This document shows positions 1 through 8,339 of a stretch of 64,000 nucleotides of DNA, in pieces. The notes under the pieces were generated by a model, which saw only the letters and a list, made by a program, of their open reading frames with translations, did not search any database and was not told the origin of the DNA. The stretch comes from Bradyrhizobium barranii subsp. apii (GTDB lineage Bacteria > Pseudomonadota > Alphaproteobacteria > Rhizobiales > Xanthobacteraceae), in NCBI RefSeq assembly GCF_011516635.5, contig NZ_CP096255.1, forward strand, positions 310,001 to 374,000, in the 5' to 3' direction. Made by a program: the position numbers and the translations under genes. The number at the start of each line of letters is the position of its first letter. The stretch's first letter is position 1.

Positions 1-1
1 C

Positions 2-1397
2 AACTACGCCGCATCATCAGCTTATTTCGTGAAGTCGGACACATTTATCACCTTTCCGGAAGGCTCTGGGATCGAGGGCGTTGGAGCCCGGACAGACCCA
101 CCTTCTTCCCGGTGTGATCGAGCGGCTTGTCGGGTTGGAGGGGCCACCGCTGAGCGATGCCGAGGTAACCGCTCAGCTCTTGTCAAAGGAGCGGGGAGCC
201 GAAGCGAAGGAGTTCGATGAGATATTGCAAGGACTGAAGCTGGCGACCGATAGCAAGAACCAAGTGGTGGCCGATCTGATGGTCAAGATGAGGGCCGAGC
301 GGCTCGCCAATTGGCAGAAAGCTGGGTGGCTGCAACGCAACGCCGCGCTACCGCTTGACATCCTCTTGAAGCTTCAACAGCGGCACGAGTGGACTGGAAA
401 GTACGATCCTTTCAGGCTTCTCGTTGAACATTCCGCGCTCACCAGAACCAAACTTCGCGGCGAGATTGTTGGGGGCCGGGCCAGTTACGTCGATTTCACA
501 AACCCCGACGAATGGCTCGTGCCGCCAAGTTCGCCGCAACGGGCAACAATGGTCCAGAACGCGGAGGAGGCCATGCGCTTCTTGGGCGTGCGGCGTGCCG
601 GCCTGATCAGCAAGTTTGACTTGTGTAAGTTCAGTTACGGATACTCTCGGGTTGGTAACACCCCCAAGATCCTAAAGCACGGCCGCATGATGCCGGTTCG
701 CTTGAACCTTTTCCCCAAGGTGCAGACAGCTCAGGAGTCGCGCCACCCAGTTTATGTTCTCGAACAGTCGAACGAGGCCTTTTATTTCCAGCTTGATGAA
801 GCGCTTGTCCGGTCGTGGCTTCTGCAGCCCGATTTAGGATGCGCCGACGCGGGCCTTCTCGCGGAATATCCCGACAATTTTGCGGCTGCGATGTTGAGTT
901 CGGCAAAGATCATGTCCGGTTATCTTGAGGAACATGACCGCAAGTCGGACCCGACAATTTTCAAAATGACCTATGCGCTGCTCCATTCCTACGCGCACTA
1001 CATCATGCAAGGAATTCAGCAGTTTTCCGGTCTGGATCTGGGTTCGATCGGTGAATACCTGTTTCCGAGCGATCTCGGATTCGTCGTCTACCGGAATGGA
1101 ATGACCCTTGATCTGGGTGATTTGTCTGCGTTGTGGCGCGATCATCACGAGGCATTCCTCTCGTATCTGCGAAACTTTCCGACCTCGCTAGGCTGCAATC
1201 TCGGAAATCTGTGCATGACGAAGGGCGGGGTGTGCCCTGACTGCATCATGATTCCGGAGGTCATTTGCTTGACAGCGAATAAATATCTCAGCCGCTCCAC
1301 CCTCATTGGTCGCGGCCGACCCGACTTCATCGTCGGGGAAGAACGCATAAAAGGCTACCTCCAATACGCGCTTGAAAATGCCAGAGCCGGTCAATGA
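2..1397 (+). pseudogene. drmB: DISARM DrmB (DUF1998), 5' part outside window, apparent frameshift
   Basis: The long frame from the TTG at 81 encodes about 438 residues ending in a DUF1998-type region: LLHSYAHYIM, then LGSIGEYLF, then a cysteine cluster around CNLGNLC and CPDC, then LSRSTLIGRG. This matches DrmB, the DISARM protein that works with the DrmA helicase. DrmB proteins are usually about 550-650 residues. Upstream residues expected in DrmB (AASSAYF, like the family's ASNxxFP) lie in a different frame open from position 2 to about 100. The frame therefore appears to change between about 57 and 110. It overlaps the drmC start by 20 bp, as in a working operon. The 5' end lies off the window. 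I am confident of the family and less sure that the frameshift is biological rather than a sequencing error. Confidence 0.75.
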
Positions 1398-1957
1398 TCG
1401 CCGTTTTGATGCGCTTGTGAGCGAGCTTTATCCGCTTGCCACGCAGGCTGCGCGGATCGTCGCCCATCTGGCTGACACCCCAGTGGGGATGGACAGCTCG
1501 GATCGTGAACTTTCGTCCCGTTTGGGAGACGTCTCGGCGGAGCATGTTGCGATCGTTCGTCGGTCGCTTATAGAAAATGGCCTTGCCGTCCGGTCGAGTT
1601 TTGCGACCCGGCCGGTCGCGTCGGCTTCGGTGCTCACGGCTTTGGCCGACAATCTCCGGGGAATTGCCGCTTATCTCCGGGTCCATAAGGATCGTGACGC
1701 GGTTCGGCTTGTGCTCACCGAACCCGGGTTAAAAAGTGCCCTTCGTCGAGCCATTGACGACGCGCAGGCGCTGCCGCCGGTTGTGTTTCAAACGAGTGAT
1801 GCGTTCTTCAATTTGGCGCGTGGCGCCAAGTGCGGATTCCGACGAAGCCGGCCATGCATTCCAATTCGAAGCCGGCCGGGTATTCCGATCTGAAGCCGGC
1901 CACCCGTGGCGTCGTTCGCATGGGTCAATTTCATGATGTCGTCGAGGGCTGGGAAGG

Positions 1958-2710
1958 TCAAGAGACCGGTTGATCTTGAGCGGGTTGCTTCTGCTTCCTG
2001 AGGCTCTCTCCTTTGAGTTCGATGCGGTAGGCATTGTGGACGAGGCGATCGAGAATCGCGTCGGCGATGGTGGGGTTGCCGATGATTTCGTACCAGCGAT
2101 CGACGGGCAGCTGGCTGGTGACGATAATCGAGCGGGCTTCGTATCGATCCTCGACGATTTCGAGCAAATCACGGCGCTGGTCGGCGTCGAGAGGTTCTGG
2201 TCCCCAGTCGTCCAGGATCAGCAGATCAAGTCGTGCGATCGCCCGCAGCATCTTGGTATAGCGGCCATCGGCGCGGCCGAGTGCGAGAGCGGCGAAGAGA
2301 CGCGGCACACGATGGTAGGCAACTGAGAAGTCGTCTCGGCAAGCCTTGTTGCCGAGGGCACAAGCGAGCCAGCTCTTGCCGACGCCGCACGGCCCGGTAA
2401 CAAGGAGATTATGTCGTGCCCGGATCCAGTCGCCAGCGGCGAGTTTTAGAAAGAGCGTGCGGTCGAGGCCGCGGATAGCGCGGTAATCGACATCCTCGAC
2501 GCAGGCGGCATGACGCAGCTTGGCGGCTCGAGCTCTGCTTTCGAACCGCTTTTGCTGGCGCAGCGTTTTCTCGTGTTCCAGGAGCAACGCCAGCCATTCG
2601 GCGTGTTCGAGGCTGCGCGCTTCGGACTGGGCATCGAGGTCCTTGAAGCCTTTGGCCATACCGTGGAGACCAAGGCTATGCAGCAGGTCGAGGGTGGGAT
2701 GGGTGAGCAT
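1958..2710 (-). CDS. istB: IS21-family helper ATPase IstB
   Basis: The AAA+ ATPase assists the IstA transposase in target selection and strand transfer. Visible motifs are Walker A GPCGVGKS and Walker B LLILDDWG, followed by the sensor-type VTSQLPVDRWYEII common in IstB. It is about 250 residues, the usual length. I chose the ATG at 2710 (MLTHPTLDLL, the typical IstB start) over an upstream ATG at 2728. It begins 15 bp after the istA stop on the same strand, so the two genes are co-transcribed and probably translationally coupled. Confidence 0.93.
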   Translation of the reverse strand: MLTHPTLDLLHSLGLHGMAKGFKDLDAQSEARSLEHAEWLALLLEHEKTLRQQKRFESRARAAKLRHAACVEDVDYRAIRGLDRTLFLKLAAGDWIRARHNLLVTGPCGVGKSWLACALGNKACRDDFSVAYHRVPRLFAALALGRADGRYTKMLRAIARLDLLILDDWGPEPLDADQRRDLLEIVEDRYEARSIIVTSQLPVDRWYEIIGNPTIADAILDRLVHNAYRIELKGESLRKQKQPAQDQPVS

Positions 2711-2724
2711 GCTGGATAATCCTT

Positions 2725-4260
2725 TCAATGGAAGTAACCGGGGCCGCGCAGATTGGGATGTTCGATGATCGCGTCCTCGGTATCGCGAGAACTGCGTTCG
2801 AGCTTGTTGGCGATGATGGAGGCGATGCTCTTGTAGGTCAGTGCGCTGACCGCGACCGCGCGGGCCGCGATCAGCTCGGCGCGTTCGGGATCAATATCCT
2901 TGAACAGCCGAAGCACGCCGAGACAGGTCCGGAATCCCTGTTCGGGATGAGGCCGATTGGCCAGGATGGCGAGAACGAGCCCCTCGGTGTTGGGCCCGAT
3001 CGACCGCCCCCAGCGCCGGAATCGATCGGGAGTCCACTCGGCGTAACGCCGATGCGCACTGGGCATGTGATCGGGATCAGTGCCGTGCCGGCGGCCGCCA
3101 TAACGGCGCTGGTGAGCAGCAACACGCAAACCCCGATGGAACAACTCGATGGTCCGGGTGGTGGCGCGAACGTCGACCTGCTCCCGGATCAGGCCGTGTG
3201 GAACTGAGTAGAAGAAGCCGTCGACCTCGACGTGATAATCGAGCGAGACGCGGGCCAGGAGCCATTCCGCGAACTGATAGTCGGCATCCGGCAACGGCGC
3301 CAGGACAGGCATCTCGACGGTCTCGAACAATTGTCGGCGGCTGACGCCGATCCGGCGCATGACGTGGGCGTTGATGCGCTCCAGCGCGGCGGCGATTGCC
3401 GCATTCGCCTCAGCCAGCGAGAAGAAGGTCTGCCGGCGAAGCCGCCCGAGGATATAGGTCTGGGCAAAACGCACTCCGGCTTCCACTTTTGCCTTATCCC
3501 GGGGCTTTCTTGGCCGTGCCGGAAGGATGCCAACGCCGTAATGGGACGCCATCATCCCGTAGCTGCGATTGATTTCGGGGTCGTAGAACGACGCCCGGTG
3601 CACGCCGGACTTCAGATTGTCAGGGACGACGAGGCGTGGCACCCCGCCAAAGAACCGGAACATTCGGACATGAGCCTCGATCCAGTCCGGAAGTGTCTGC
3701 GTCCAGGTCGCCTCGGCGTAGGTGTAATTCGAGGCGCCAAGCACGGCGACGAAGATCTCCGCGTCGCGCACAACCCCGGTTGCGCGATCAACGATCATGA
3801 TCTTCTTGCCGGAGTAATCGACAAAGACCTTGTCGCCGGCCGGATGGTCCTGCCGCATCGTCGGAGACAGCCGCCGCTCGAATTCCCGGAATAAATCGCA
3901 GAACCGGCTGTAGCCATAACCTTCCGGATGGACCGCCCGGTACTCCTCCCACAGCACCATCAGATTGACGCCAGGCCGCTTCAGCTCACAGGCCAGCGAG
4001 GCCCAATCCGGCTCCCGGCGCCGGCGGAAGCCGCGCCTGACGCCGGCATGGGCAAACAGACGTTGTTCAAGAACGGCGTCGGTCAGATCGCCCGCCAAAG
4101 GCCACGCCAGCCCGGCAGTCGAGGCACGCTTGAGATTGTCCTGGATCGTGCTGCGCGCCACCCCGAGCGTGCGCCCGATCTCCCGGGCGCTCACCCCATC
4201 ACGGGCAAGCCGCAGCATCTGTCGTATCTGTCGCATGGTCAGTTCTCTCTTGGCCGGCAT
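2725..4260 (-). CDS. istA: IS21-family transposase IstA
   Basis: This is a DDE transposase of about 511 residues. It has an N-terminal helix-turn-helix (MRQIRQMLRLARDGVSAREIGRTLGV). The catalytic core shows the first D in VFVDYSGKK, the second in VVPDNLKSGV and the glutamate in KAKVEAGV. A C-terminal beta-barrel-like region carries FYSVPHGLI. I chose the ATG at 4260 (MPAKREL) because GAGGGGAAG lies just upstream as a ribosome binding site. A longer frame to 4350 would read into the terminal repeats. The gene appears complete. Confidence 0.93.
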   Translation of the reverse strand: MPAKRELTMRQIRQMLRLARDGVSAREIGRTLGVARSTIQDNLKRASTAGLAWPLAGDLTDAVLEQRLFAHAGVRRGFRRRREPDWASLACELKRPGVNLMVLWEEYRAVHPEGYGYSRFCDLFREFERRLSPTMRQDHPAGDKVFVDYSGKKIMIVDRATGVVRDAEIFVAVLGASNYTYAEATWTQTLPDWIEAHVRMFRFFGGVPRLVVPDNLKSGVHRASFYDPEINRSYGMMASHYGVGILPARPRKPRDKAKVEAGVRFAQTYILGRLRRQTFFSLAEANAAIAAALERINAHVMRRIGVSRRQLFETVEMPVLAPLPDADYQFAEWLLARVSLDYHVEVDGFFYSVPHGLIREQVDVRATTRTIELFHRGLRVAAHQRRYGGRRHGTDPDHMPSAHRRYAEWTPDRFRRWGRSIGPNTEGLVLAILANRPHPEQGFRTCLGVLRLFKDIDPERAELIAARAVAVSALTYKSIASIIANKLERSSRDTEDAIIEHPNLRGPGYFH

Positions 4261-4872
4261 CCGCTTCCCCTCGTGGATCAACGAGGGACTTGATGCCTGA
4301 AGGACTGACCCAAACGAAAACGCCGACTTCCAAAACCCGGCCGGCTTCAAATCGGAATGCCGGCCGGTTTCATTTCGGAATCGTGGCCGGCTTCAAATCG
4401 GAACGATGGCCGGCTTCAAGTCGGAATACCCGGCCGGAATAAATCGGAATCCGCAGCCAAGCAGGAACTGGTCATTCTTTCCCCGTTTATGGACCCTCAA
4501 GGGGCCGAACTGATGGTGGAGTTGTTTTCGATTTGCCGTCCGGAGGTACGTCGTGTCCTGATTGCCCGGCCGCTGGCAGAGCCGCAATGCGGGAACGCGT
4601 TCAACCCACGCGCAGCGGATTTCAGGCGTCTCAACGTGTCGGTAATTGAATACGCGTTGCCTTCATCGTTGCCGTCCGGCCGCGAGACATTTCACGCCAA
4701 AGTCGTTCTCGCCGATGACTCGGAATTTTATGTTGGCTCAAGCAACTTTATGGGGTCGGCGTTGGAGCGGTCGTTTGAGTGTGGCGTGTTCGTGCGTGGT
4801 GAGACCGCCAAGCAGATGCGCTCGGTGCTGCTAGCGGTTCAATCGGTCGGAAAGCCAATTCGCAATTATTAA

Positions 4873-5209
4873 GCTTGGAAACCAGAAGAACTTAGGATTT
4901 TTTCAACGGTTTTCGGACAACGCGCCATAATATTCTCTTCGCGCCGCACGTTTCACAAAGCTTATCAGTCGGTCAGATTGTGCCATAACGTTCGATTTGC
5001 GAACGGTCCGAAATGCCATCCTGATCGCCGCATCCAGCGTTGCCCACAGGCAAGTCTGTTGAGGGGCGATCCCCTCCTGCTCCCCGCTATTTACCCAACC
5101 TGATCAATCCTTCAGGATTTCAAGAGCTTGATAGAGCGGGGCTTCACTCTGCGCAGGTTGAGCTCCGAGTCAGAGTTAGGTACTGTCGCAGACACAGTAT
5201 GGTGCTTGA
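4873..5209. other. Gene-free gap between drmC and the nuclease-like gene
   Basis: I find no convincing gene here. The stretch is comparatively AT-rich at its start (4880-5000), which could hold a promoter for the gene at 5210, but no clear -35/-10 pair stands out. It ends with one copy of the 21-bp repeat (5146-5166) and CAGAGTTAGGT at 5171-5181, which recurs inverted near 7094-7104. Confidence 0.5.
5146..5166. repeat. 21-bp direct repeat, left copy
   Basis: ACTCTGCG followed by one variable base and AGGTTGAGCTCC. A second copy with one mismatch in the same orientation is at 7099-7119. The pair brackets the two-gene cassette 5210-6787. Possible meanings are the edges of an inserted module or a duplicated regulatory element. 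Confidence 0.6.
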
Positions 5210-5956
5210 ATGCAGGATGAGTTTGCTGAAGCCGACTTGCTTTCGTTGCTAAAAAATGGGGTCAAGCGATCCATCGATCTGATTGCTCATATCACCGACT
5301 ATCATGGAGGTCCGGTCACTACCGAGTACATGCTGACGTCTGATCTCGCGAGAGAGCTTATCGAGCAGAATTATCAGGTCGAGGTTGAATATCTGAACCG
5401 CAATTTTGCGAATGGTCTGACCATGCGGAGGTCGGGACGTCCAATCAAGAAGTTCGGCTCTAAGCGCACCGACGTCGCTGTGCTGTTCAACCATTTTGCG
5501 CCACTTGCGATGATAGAGATCAAGACCGGCGTAAAGACGGTGCGAGGAATTGCTGCCGACCTTATCAAAATCACGGATACGATTGACGCTCTTAAGCCAG
5601 AGTTTGCGAGCCGTGTGTGGGGAGCAGCAGTGTTCCAGGTCCATATCCCAGGCTCGAAGAGCCGTTACGAAGAAGCACACTTTAAAGCGGCAATCGATGA
5701 AACGATGAAGCTCATTGGTAAAGGGCTCACAAATCACGCGAAGACCCACCCGAACTACAATTTCCGTCTTCACAGCCTGCAGGCAGCAAACGAAGGTTAC
5801 ACTCCTCGGGAGCTTGAACCGGATGGCAATGGCGGTTTCGTTTGGGGGCAAGATGGCCACGCCACCCGCTACTATGCGGTTCTCATAAAAAGCAAAATCG
5901 CCAAGCCGAGGCTGCCGCGAACTATAGAAGAGCTGAAGGCATACTCTCAGACCTGA
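5210..5956 (+). CDS. PD-(D/E)XK nuclease-like protein of unknown function
   Basis: I do not recognise a named family. The 248-residue protein has a pattern typical of the PD-(D/E)XK nuclease fold: acidic residues in VEVEY (about residues 58-60), then RTDVAVLF (D88), then LAMIEIKTG (E103, K105), which supplies the D...ExK signature on adjacent strands. The N-terminus (residues 1-50) looks helical. There is no membrane segment or signal peptide. The start at ATG 5210 has no strong ribosome binding site. It is followed 69 bp downstream by the UDG-like gene on the same strand, so they are probably one transcript. A nuclease or DNA-end-processing role is inferred from the motif only. Confidence 0.7.
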   Translation: MQDEFAEADLLSLLKNGVKRSIDLIAHITDYHGGPVTTEYMLTSDLARELIEQNYQVEVEYLNRNFANGLTMRRSGRPIKKFGSKRTDVAVLFNHFAPLAMIEIKTGVKTVRGIAADLIKITDTIDALKPEFASRVWGAAVFQVHIPGSKSRYEEAHFKAAIDETMKLIGKGLTNHAKTHPNYNFRLHSLQAANEGYTPRELEPDGNGGFVWGQDGHATRYYAVLIKSKIAKPRLPRTIEELKAYSQT

Positions 5957-6025
5957 ACAATGTGATGATGAACACCTTGCTGGCACTCTCCGACCATGAC
6001 TTGGAGGGAGAACTAAACAAGCCAA

Positions 6026-6787
6026 ATGCGCTCCGTCTCTATCCTTCGCTTGGGGGCCCACGATGCTTATGGAATCGAGATTCTTTGGGCTCCGTTTGAT
6101 TACGTAAACCGAGACGCCCGGATCGTTGTCGTCGGAGTGACGCCAGGGCCGAACCAAGTGCAGCGTAGCTACGAAGCTGTGCGGAGAGCCGTGGCCAAGG
6201 GAGAAAATCATCAGGCAGATCTTGAAAGAATAAAGGCCGAGGCATCATTCCGCGGCGACGTAATCGAACCGAATTTAAAGTCCATATTGGAACATAGTGG
6301 CTTGGCCGAACGCGCTGGCATCGAGGACATCGACGATCTTTGGACCAAAGAGGCGTCCAAGGTGCACTTCACGTCAACGATCCGATACCCGACGTTCATC
6401 AACGGCAAACTATTCAACAATCAAATCGACTCTCTCGCACACCCGGAGCTTAGGAGGTACGTAGAAACCTGTCTCGCGGAGGAGCTTGCCAGCATTTCGG
6501 CCGATGCCGACATCGTGGCGCTTGGCCAAAAAGGCCCGAGGATCGTCCGCTACGCGGCTAAGGCTGCGGGGATCGATCCAAGACGCGTTGTGGCACTTCC
6601 TCACCCGTCAGGCAGCGCGACTGGCGCAGTACGCGATTTCCTATCAAAAAAGAGGACGAAAAGCTTCCGGCCCTGCCGCTGCATGCTTTGCGACCGCACC
6701 CGTATCCCCAAAGGATGGGATTTATCCAAGCGCTTTCAGATCCACGACTTGATTCACGGAAAGGACGACGCAGGAGACGCGAGGTGA
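6026..6787 (+). CDS. Uracil-DNA-glycosylase-superfamily-like protein
   Basis: This 253-residue protein has the two hallmark segments of the UDG superfamily. GVTPGPNQ (residues 37-44) occupies the place of the catalytic-loop motif, and ALPHPSG (HPSG 193-196) the DNA-intercalation motif. Between them lies ADIVALGQKG (161-170), like the family's central strand. The C-terminus has CRCMLC (C217, C219, C222), possibly metal-binding. The usual catalytic Asp or Asn after the first glycine is not obvious, since that position reads V-T, so glycosylase activity is uncertain. ATG 6026 is the only in-frame start after stops at 5969 and 6014. It lies downstream of the nuclease-like gene, which suggests paired DNA recognition and cleavage. 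UDG-fold proteins acting on modified phage DNA are known. Confidence 0.68.
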   Translation: MRSVSILRLGAHDAYGIEILWAPFDYVNRDARIVVVGVTPGPNQVQRSYEAVRRAVAKGENHQADLERIKAEASFRGDVIEPNLKSILEHSGLAERAGIEDIDDLWTKEASKVHFTSTIRYPTFINGKLFNNQIDSLAHPELRRYVETCLAEELASISADADIVALGQKGPRIVRYAAKAAGIDPRRVVALPHPSGSATGAVRDFLSKKRTKSFRPCRCMLCDRTRIPKGWDLSKRFQIHDLIHGKDDAGDAR

Positions 6788-7403
6788 TGGCTGTTTCGCT
6801 GCAGTCATAGCAGTACCCGATTTCGTTTTGCCCTGAGTACCGGCACTTTTTGGTGAAGGCGGTTAAGGCGTTTTCCGGATTCACTCATGTCGATCTGGCC
6901 GTACTCGCGACCGGTCAGTTCTACGCTCCGAAGCCGCAGATGGCTGGGACCTGTGATGTACTCGAACTCTTCAGACAAAGCCGACGTGCGCTTTTGGGCC
7001 GATCGATGAAACTCAGAAATAATACCCCTCGGCTCCCCTTCCGAATGCCGGACTGGCAAACCCGTTGCTTGATGTGGAGGTTGTCGTACCGGGACCTAAC
7101 TCTGCGGAGGTTGAGCTCCTGCTCGCCGTTTCAAGAAGAAGCCGCCACTGTCTGAACGAAAGTTCGCGGGACATCCACCAATCGTTTGTAAGGCAGGCCA
7201 ATGGCCGAAATTCTGGTTAGAATCTGCCGACGCGGCCATAAGTCGGTGGCGACGGTCGTGCATTTTCTGTTTCGAGCGTCAGCTGTGGCAAAGCCCCCGA
7301 CGTCTGACAGCTTGGTGTGTTAGGAGTTTGAATAAGCCCCCGAGCAATCGATGCTCGTTCCATGGGAGTGCTTTGGTCGACGACAACCATGTCGTGGACC
7401 TAA
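6788..7403. other. Gene-free gap, possibly remnants, between UDG-like gene and IS5-family element
   Basis: Open frames here are short and overlap on both strands without a recognisable product or a supported start. A minus-strand stretch near 6790-6884 reads CRYSGQNEIGYCYDC, which looks protein-like but has no intact gene around it. The second copy of the 21-bp repeat lies at 7099-7119. The segment nearest the IS (7200-7403) would be the continuation of the DrmA-like gene if the IS were a simple insertion. It meets a stop after 22 codons in that frame. Confidence 0.5.
7099..7119. repeat. 21-bp direct repeat, right copy
   Basis: Matches 5146-5166 at 20 of 21 positions in the same orientation. 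Just before it, ACCTAACTCTG (7094-7104) is the reverse complement of CAGAGTTAGGT at 5171-5181. Confidence 0.6.
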
Positions 7404-7420
7404 GAGTCTGTCCGGAAAGA

Positions 7421-7792
7421 TTACCTTGGATTGCATAGCTTTCGCAGCATGAGTCGGATGGAGGCCAGCTTGAGAAAGGCGAGCGCCCTGTGATTGAAGC
7501 ATTCCCAATCTTTGGACAGTCTTCGGCATCGCCCGAGCCAGGCAAAGGTACGCTCGACGATCCAGCGTTTGGGCAAGACGACGAAACGGTGAGCCTGATC
7601 GGAGCGTTTGACGATTTCGAGGTTCACGCGCTTCAGAGCGCTACGCAGCCCCTTCTGGAAATGTGGCCCTTGATATCCGCCGTCGGCGTAGAGCTTCAGA
7701 AGAAAGGGATAGAGGCCGAACAACGTTGCCATCAGGAGCACGCCGCCGTCGCGATCCTGGATGTCCGCCGCATGCACGATGGCGTGCATCAA
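7421..7792 (-). CDS. IS5-family transposase, C-terminal frame (orfB), copy 1
   Basis: This frame encodes the second half of the DDE transposase. It contains YADGGYQG (second D) and RWIVERTFAWLGRCRR, the Y-(2)-R-(3)-E-(6)-K-type signature bearing the catalytic glutamate. Its frame is open back to the A5G5 run inside orfA and is most likely expressed as an orfA-orfB fusion by -1 frameshifting rather than from its own ATG. Confidence 0.88.
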   Translation of the reverse strand: MMHAIVHAADIQDRDGGVLLMATLFGLYPFLLKLYADGGYQGPHFQKGLRSALKRVNLEIVKRSDQAHRFVVLPKRWIVERTFAWLGRCRRLSKDWECFNHRALAFLKLASIRLMLRKLCNPR

Positions 7793-8256
7793 GAGGCCTT
7801 GCGTGTCGACGAGAATGTGCCGCTTCTTGCCCTTGATCTTCTTGCCCGCGTCGTAGCCATGGAGATCATGAGGCCCCCTTTTTCAGCGCTTTTCACGCTC
7901 TGGCTATCGATGATGGCGGCGGTGGGAGAAGCCTCGCGCTCGGCCCTTTCGCGACATTCGACATAGAGGGCGTGATGAATTTTATCGAGCGTGCCGTTCC
8001 AGCTCCACAGATCGAAGTAGCCATACAGCGTCGAGCGCGGCGGCAGGTCCTTGGGGATCGCGCGCCACTGGCAACCTGTGCTCAGGATGTACATCAGCCC
8101 GTTGGCAATCTCGCGCAGGTCCACCGTACGCTTGTTGCCGCCGCGCTTGGCCGGCGGGATGCGAGGCGCGATCAGCGCCCACTCCTCGTCGGTCAAGTCG
8201 CTCGGATAGCGCAGGCGGCTGCGGTCGTAGCGTGCACGGTTCTCGGTAGTCCACAT
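7789..8256 (-). CDS. IS5-family transposase, N-terminal frame (orfA), copy 1
   Basis: This is the N-terminal half of the transposase: YPSDLTDEEWALIAPRIPP, then GCQWRAIPKDLPP, then AAIIDSQSVKSAEKGG with the first catalytic aspartate. At SAEKGG the DNA has AAAAAGGGGG, a plausible slippery run where a -1 shift joins it to orfB to give a product of about 278 residues. The same arrangement is present in the second copy. Confidence 0.88.
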   Translation of the reverse strand: MWTTENRARYDRSRLRYPSDLTDEEWALIAPRIPPAKRGGNKRTVDLREIANGLMYILSTGCQWRAIPKDLPPRSTLYGYFDLWSWNGTLDKIHHALYVECRERAEREASPTAAIIDSQSVKSAEKGGLMISMATTRARRSRARSGTFSSTRKAS

Positions 8257-8339
8257 TGGCGGCGCGTCCCCATCGAATCAGGCCGCTCACCTTGAATCAC
8301 AACCGATTCATTCGACTCAACATGTTTTGGAACAGACAC

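Larger units (their letters stand above)
1831..4456 (-). mobile_element. IS21-family insertion sequence, 2626 bp, 6-bp target duplication
   Basis: The two ends share the terminal sequence TGCGGATTCCGA in inverted orientation (1831 onward, and 4456 backward). Behind each end lie several copies of a subterminal repeat of the type CCGGC-TTCAAATCGGAA (1831-1905 and 4330-4456). Multiple subterminal repeats are typical of IS21 transposase binding sites. The flanks carry the 6-bp duplication GCCAAG (1825-1830 and 4457-4462). The element holds istA and istB on the minus strand, both apparently intact, so it may still be mobile. Confidence 0.93.
1378..4872 (+). pseudogene. drmC: DISARM DrmC (phospholipase D-like), split by IS21-family element
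   Basis: The 5' part (1378-1830) and 3' part (4463-4872) are one gene separated by the element at 1831-4456. The duplicated target GCCAAG occurs at 1825-1830 and 4457-4462. Removing the element and one copy rejoins the frame exactly, giving ...RGAK followed by QELVILSPF, about 286 residues, normal for DrmC. The 3' part has a phospholipase-D HKD-type motif (HAKVVLADD followed by GSSNFMGSALERSFECG). The N-terminal part is helical and winged-helix-like. The start at ATG 1378 overlaps the drmB end; a TTG at 1372 is also possible. In DISARM, DrmC is the PLD-family accessory protein. Neither fragment is likely to work alone. Confidence 0.82.
7404..8339 (-). mobile_element. IS5-family insertion sequence, copy 1, 936 bp
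   Basis: Imperfect terminal inverted repeats start GAGTCTGTCC and GTGTCTGTTCC. TAA trinucleotides flank both ends (7401-7403 and 8340-8342), fitting the TNA-type duplication of the IS1031/IS427 groups. The element is in opposite orientation to, and as far as I can read identical with, the copy at 30030-30965. It sits exactly where the DrmA-like frame breaks off. Confidence 0.93.

Noticed and set aside
1831..1905. Short repeated CCGGC-TTCAAATCGGAA units suggested a CRISPR-like array
   Set aside because: The repeats are irregularly spaced, lack unique spacers and lie at both IS21-family ends, so they are transposase-binding repeats.
5040..5252. 70-codon plus-strand frame upstream of the nuclease-like gene
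   Set aside because: Composition is not protein-like and it overlaps the nuclease-like start in another frame.
5249..6211. Long minus-strand frame of 320 codons
   Set aside because: Antisense to the PD-(D/E)XK gene; residue composition is that of a shadow frame and the sense strand carries the catalytic pattern.
6558..6884. Minus-strand frame reading CRYSGQNEIGYCYDC, a possible zinc-ribbon peptide
   Set aside because: Most of the frame is antisense to the UDG-like gene and there is no supported start or homologous domain around the cysteines.
7404..8339. TAA duplication as proof of simple insertion of the IS5-family element into the DrmA-like gene
   Set aside because: Both copies sit at TAA, the preferred target, so matching flanks are expected even after recombination between copies.
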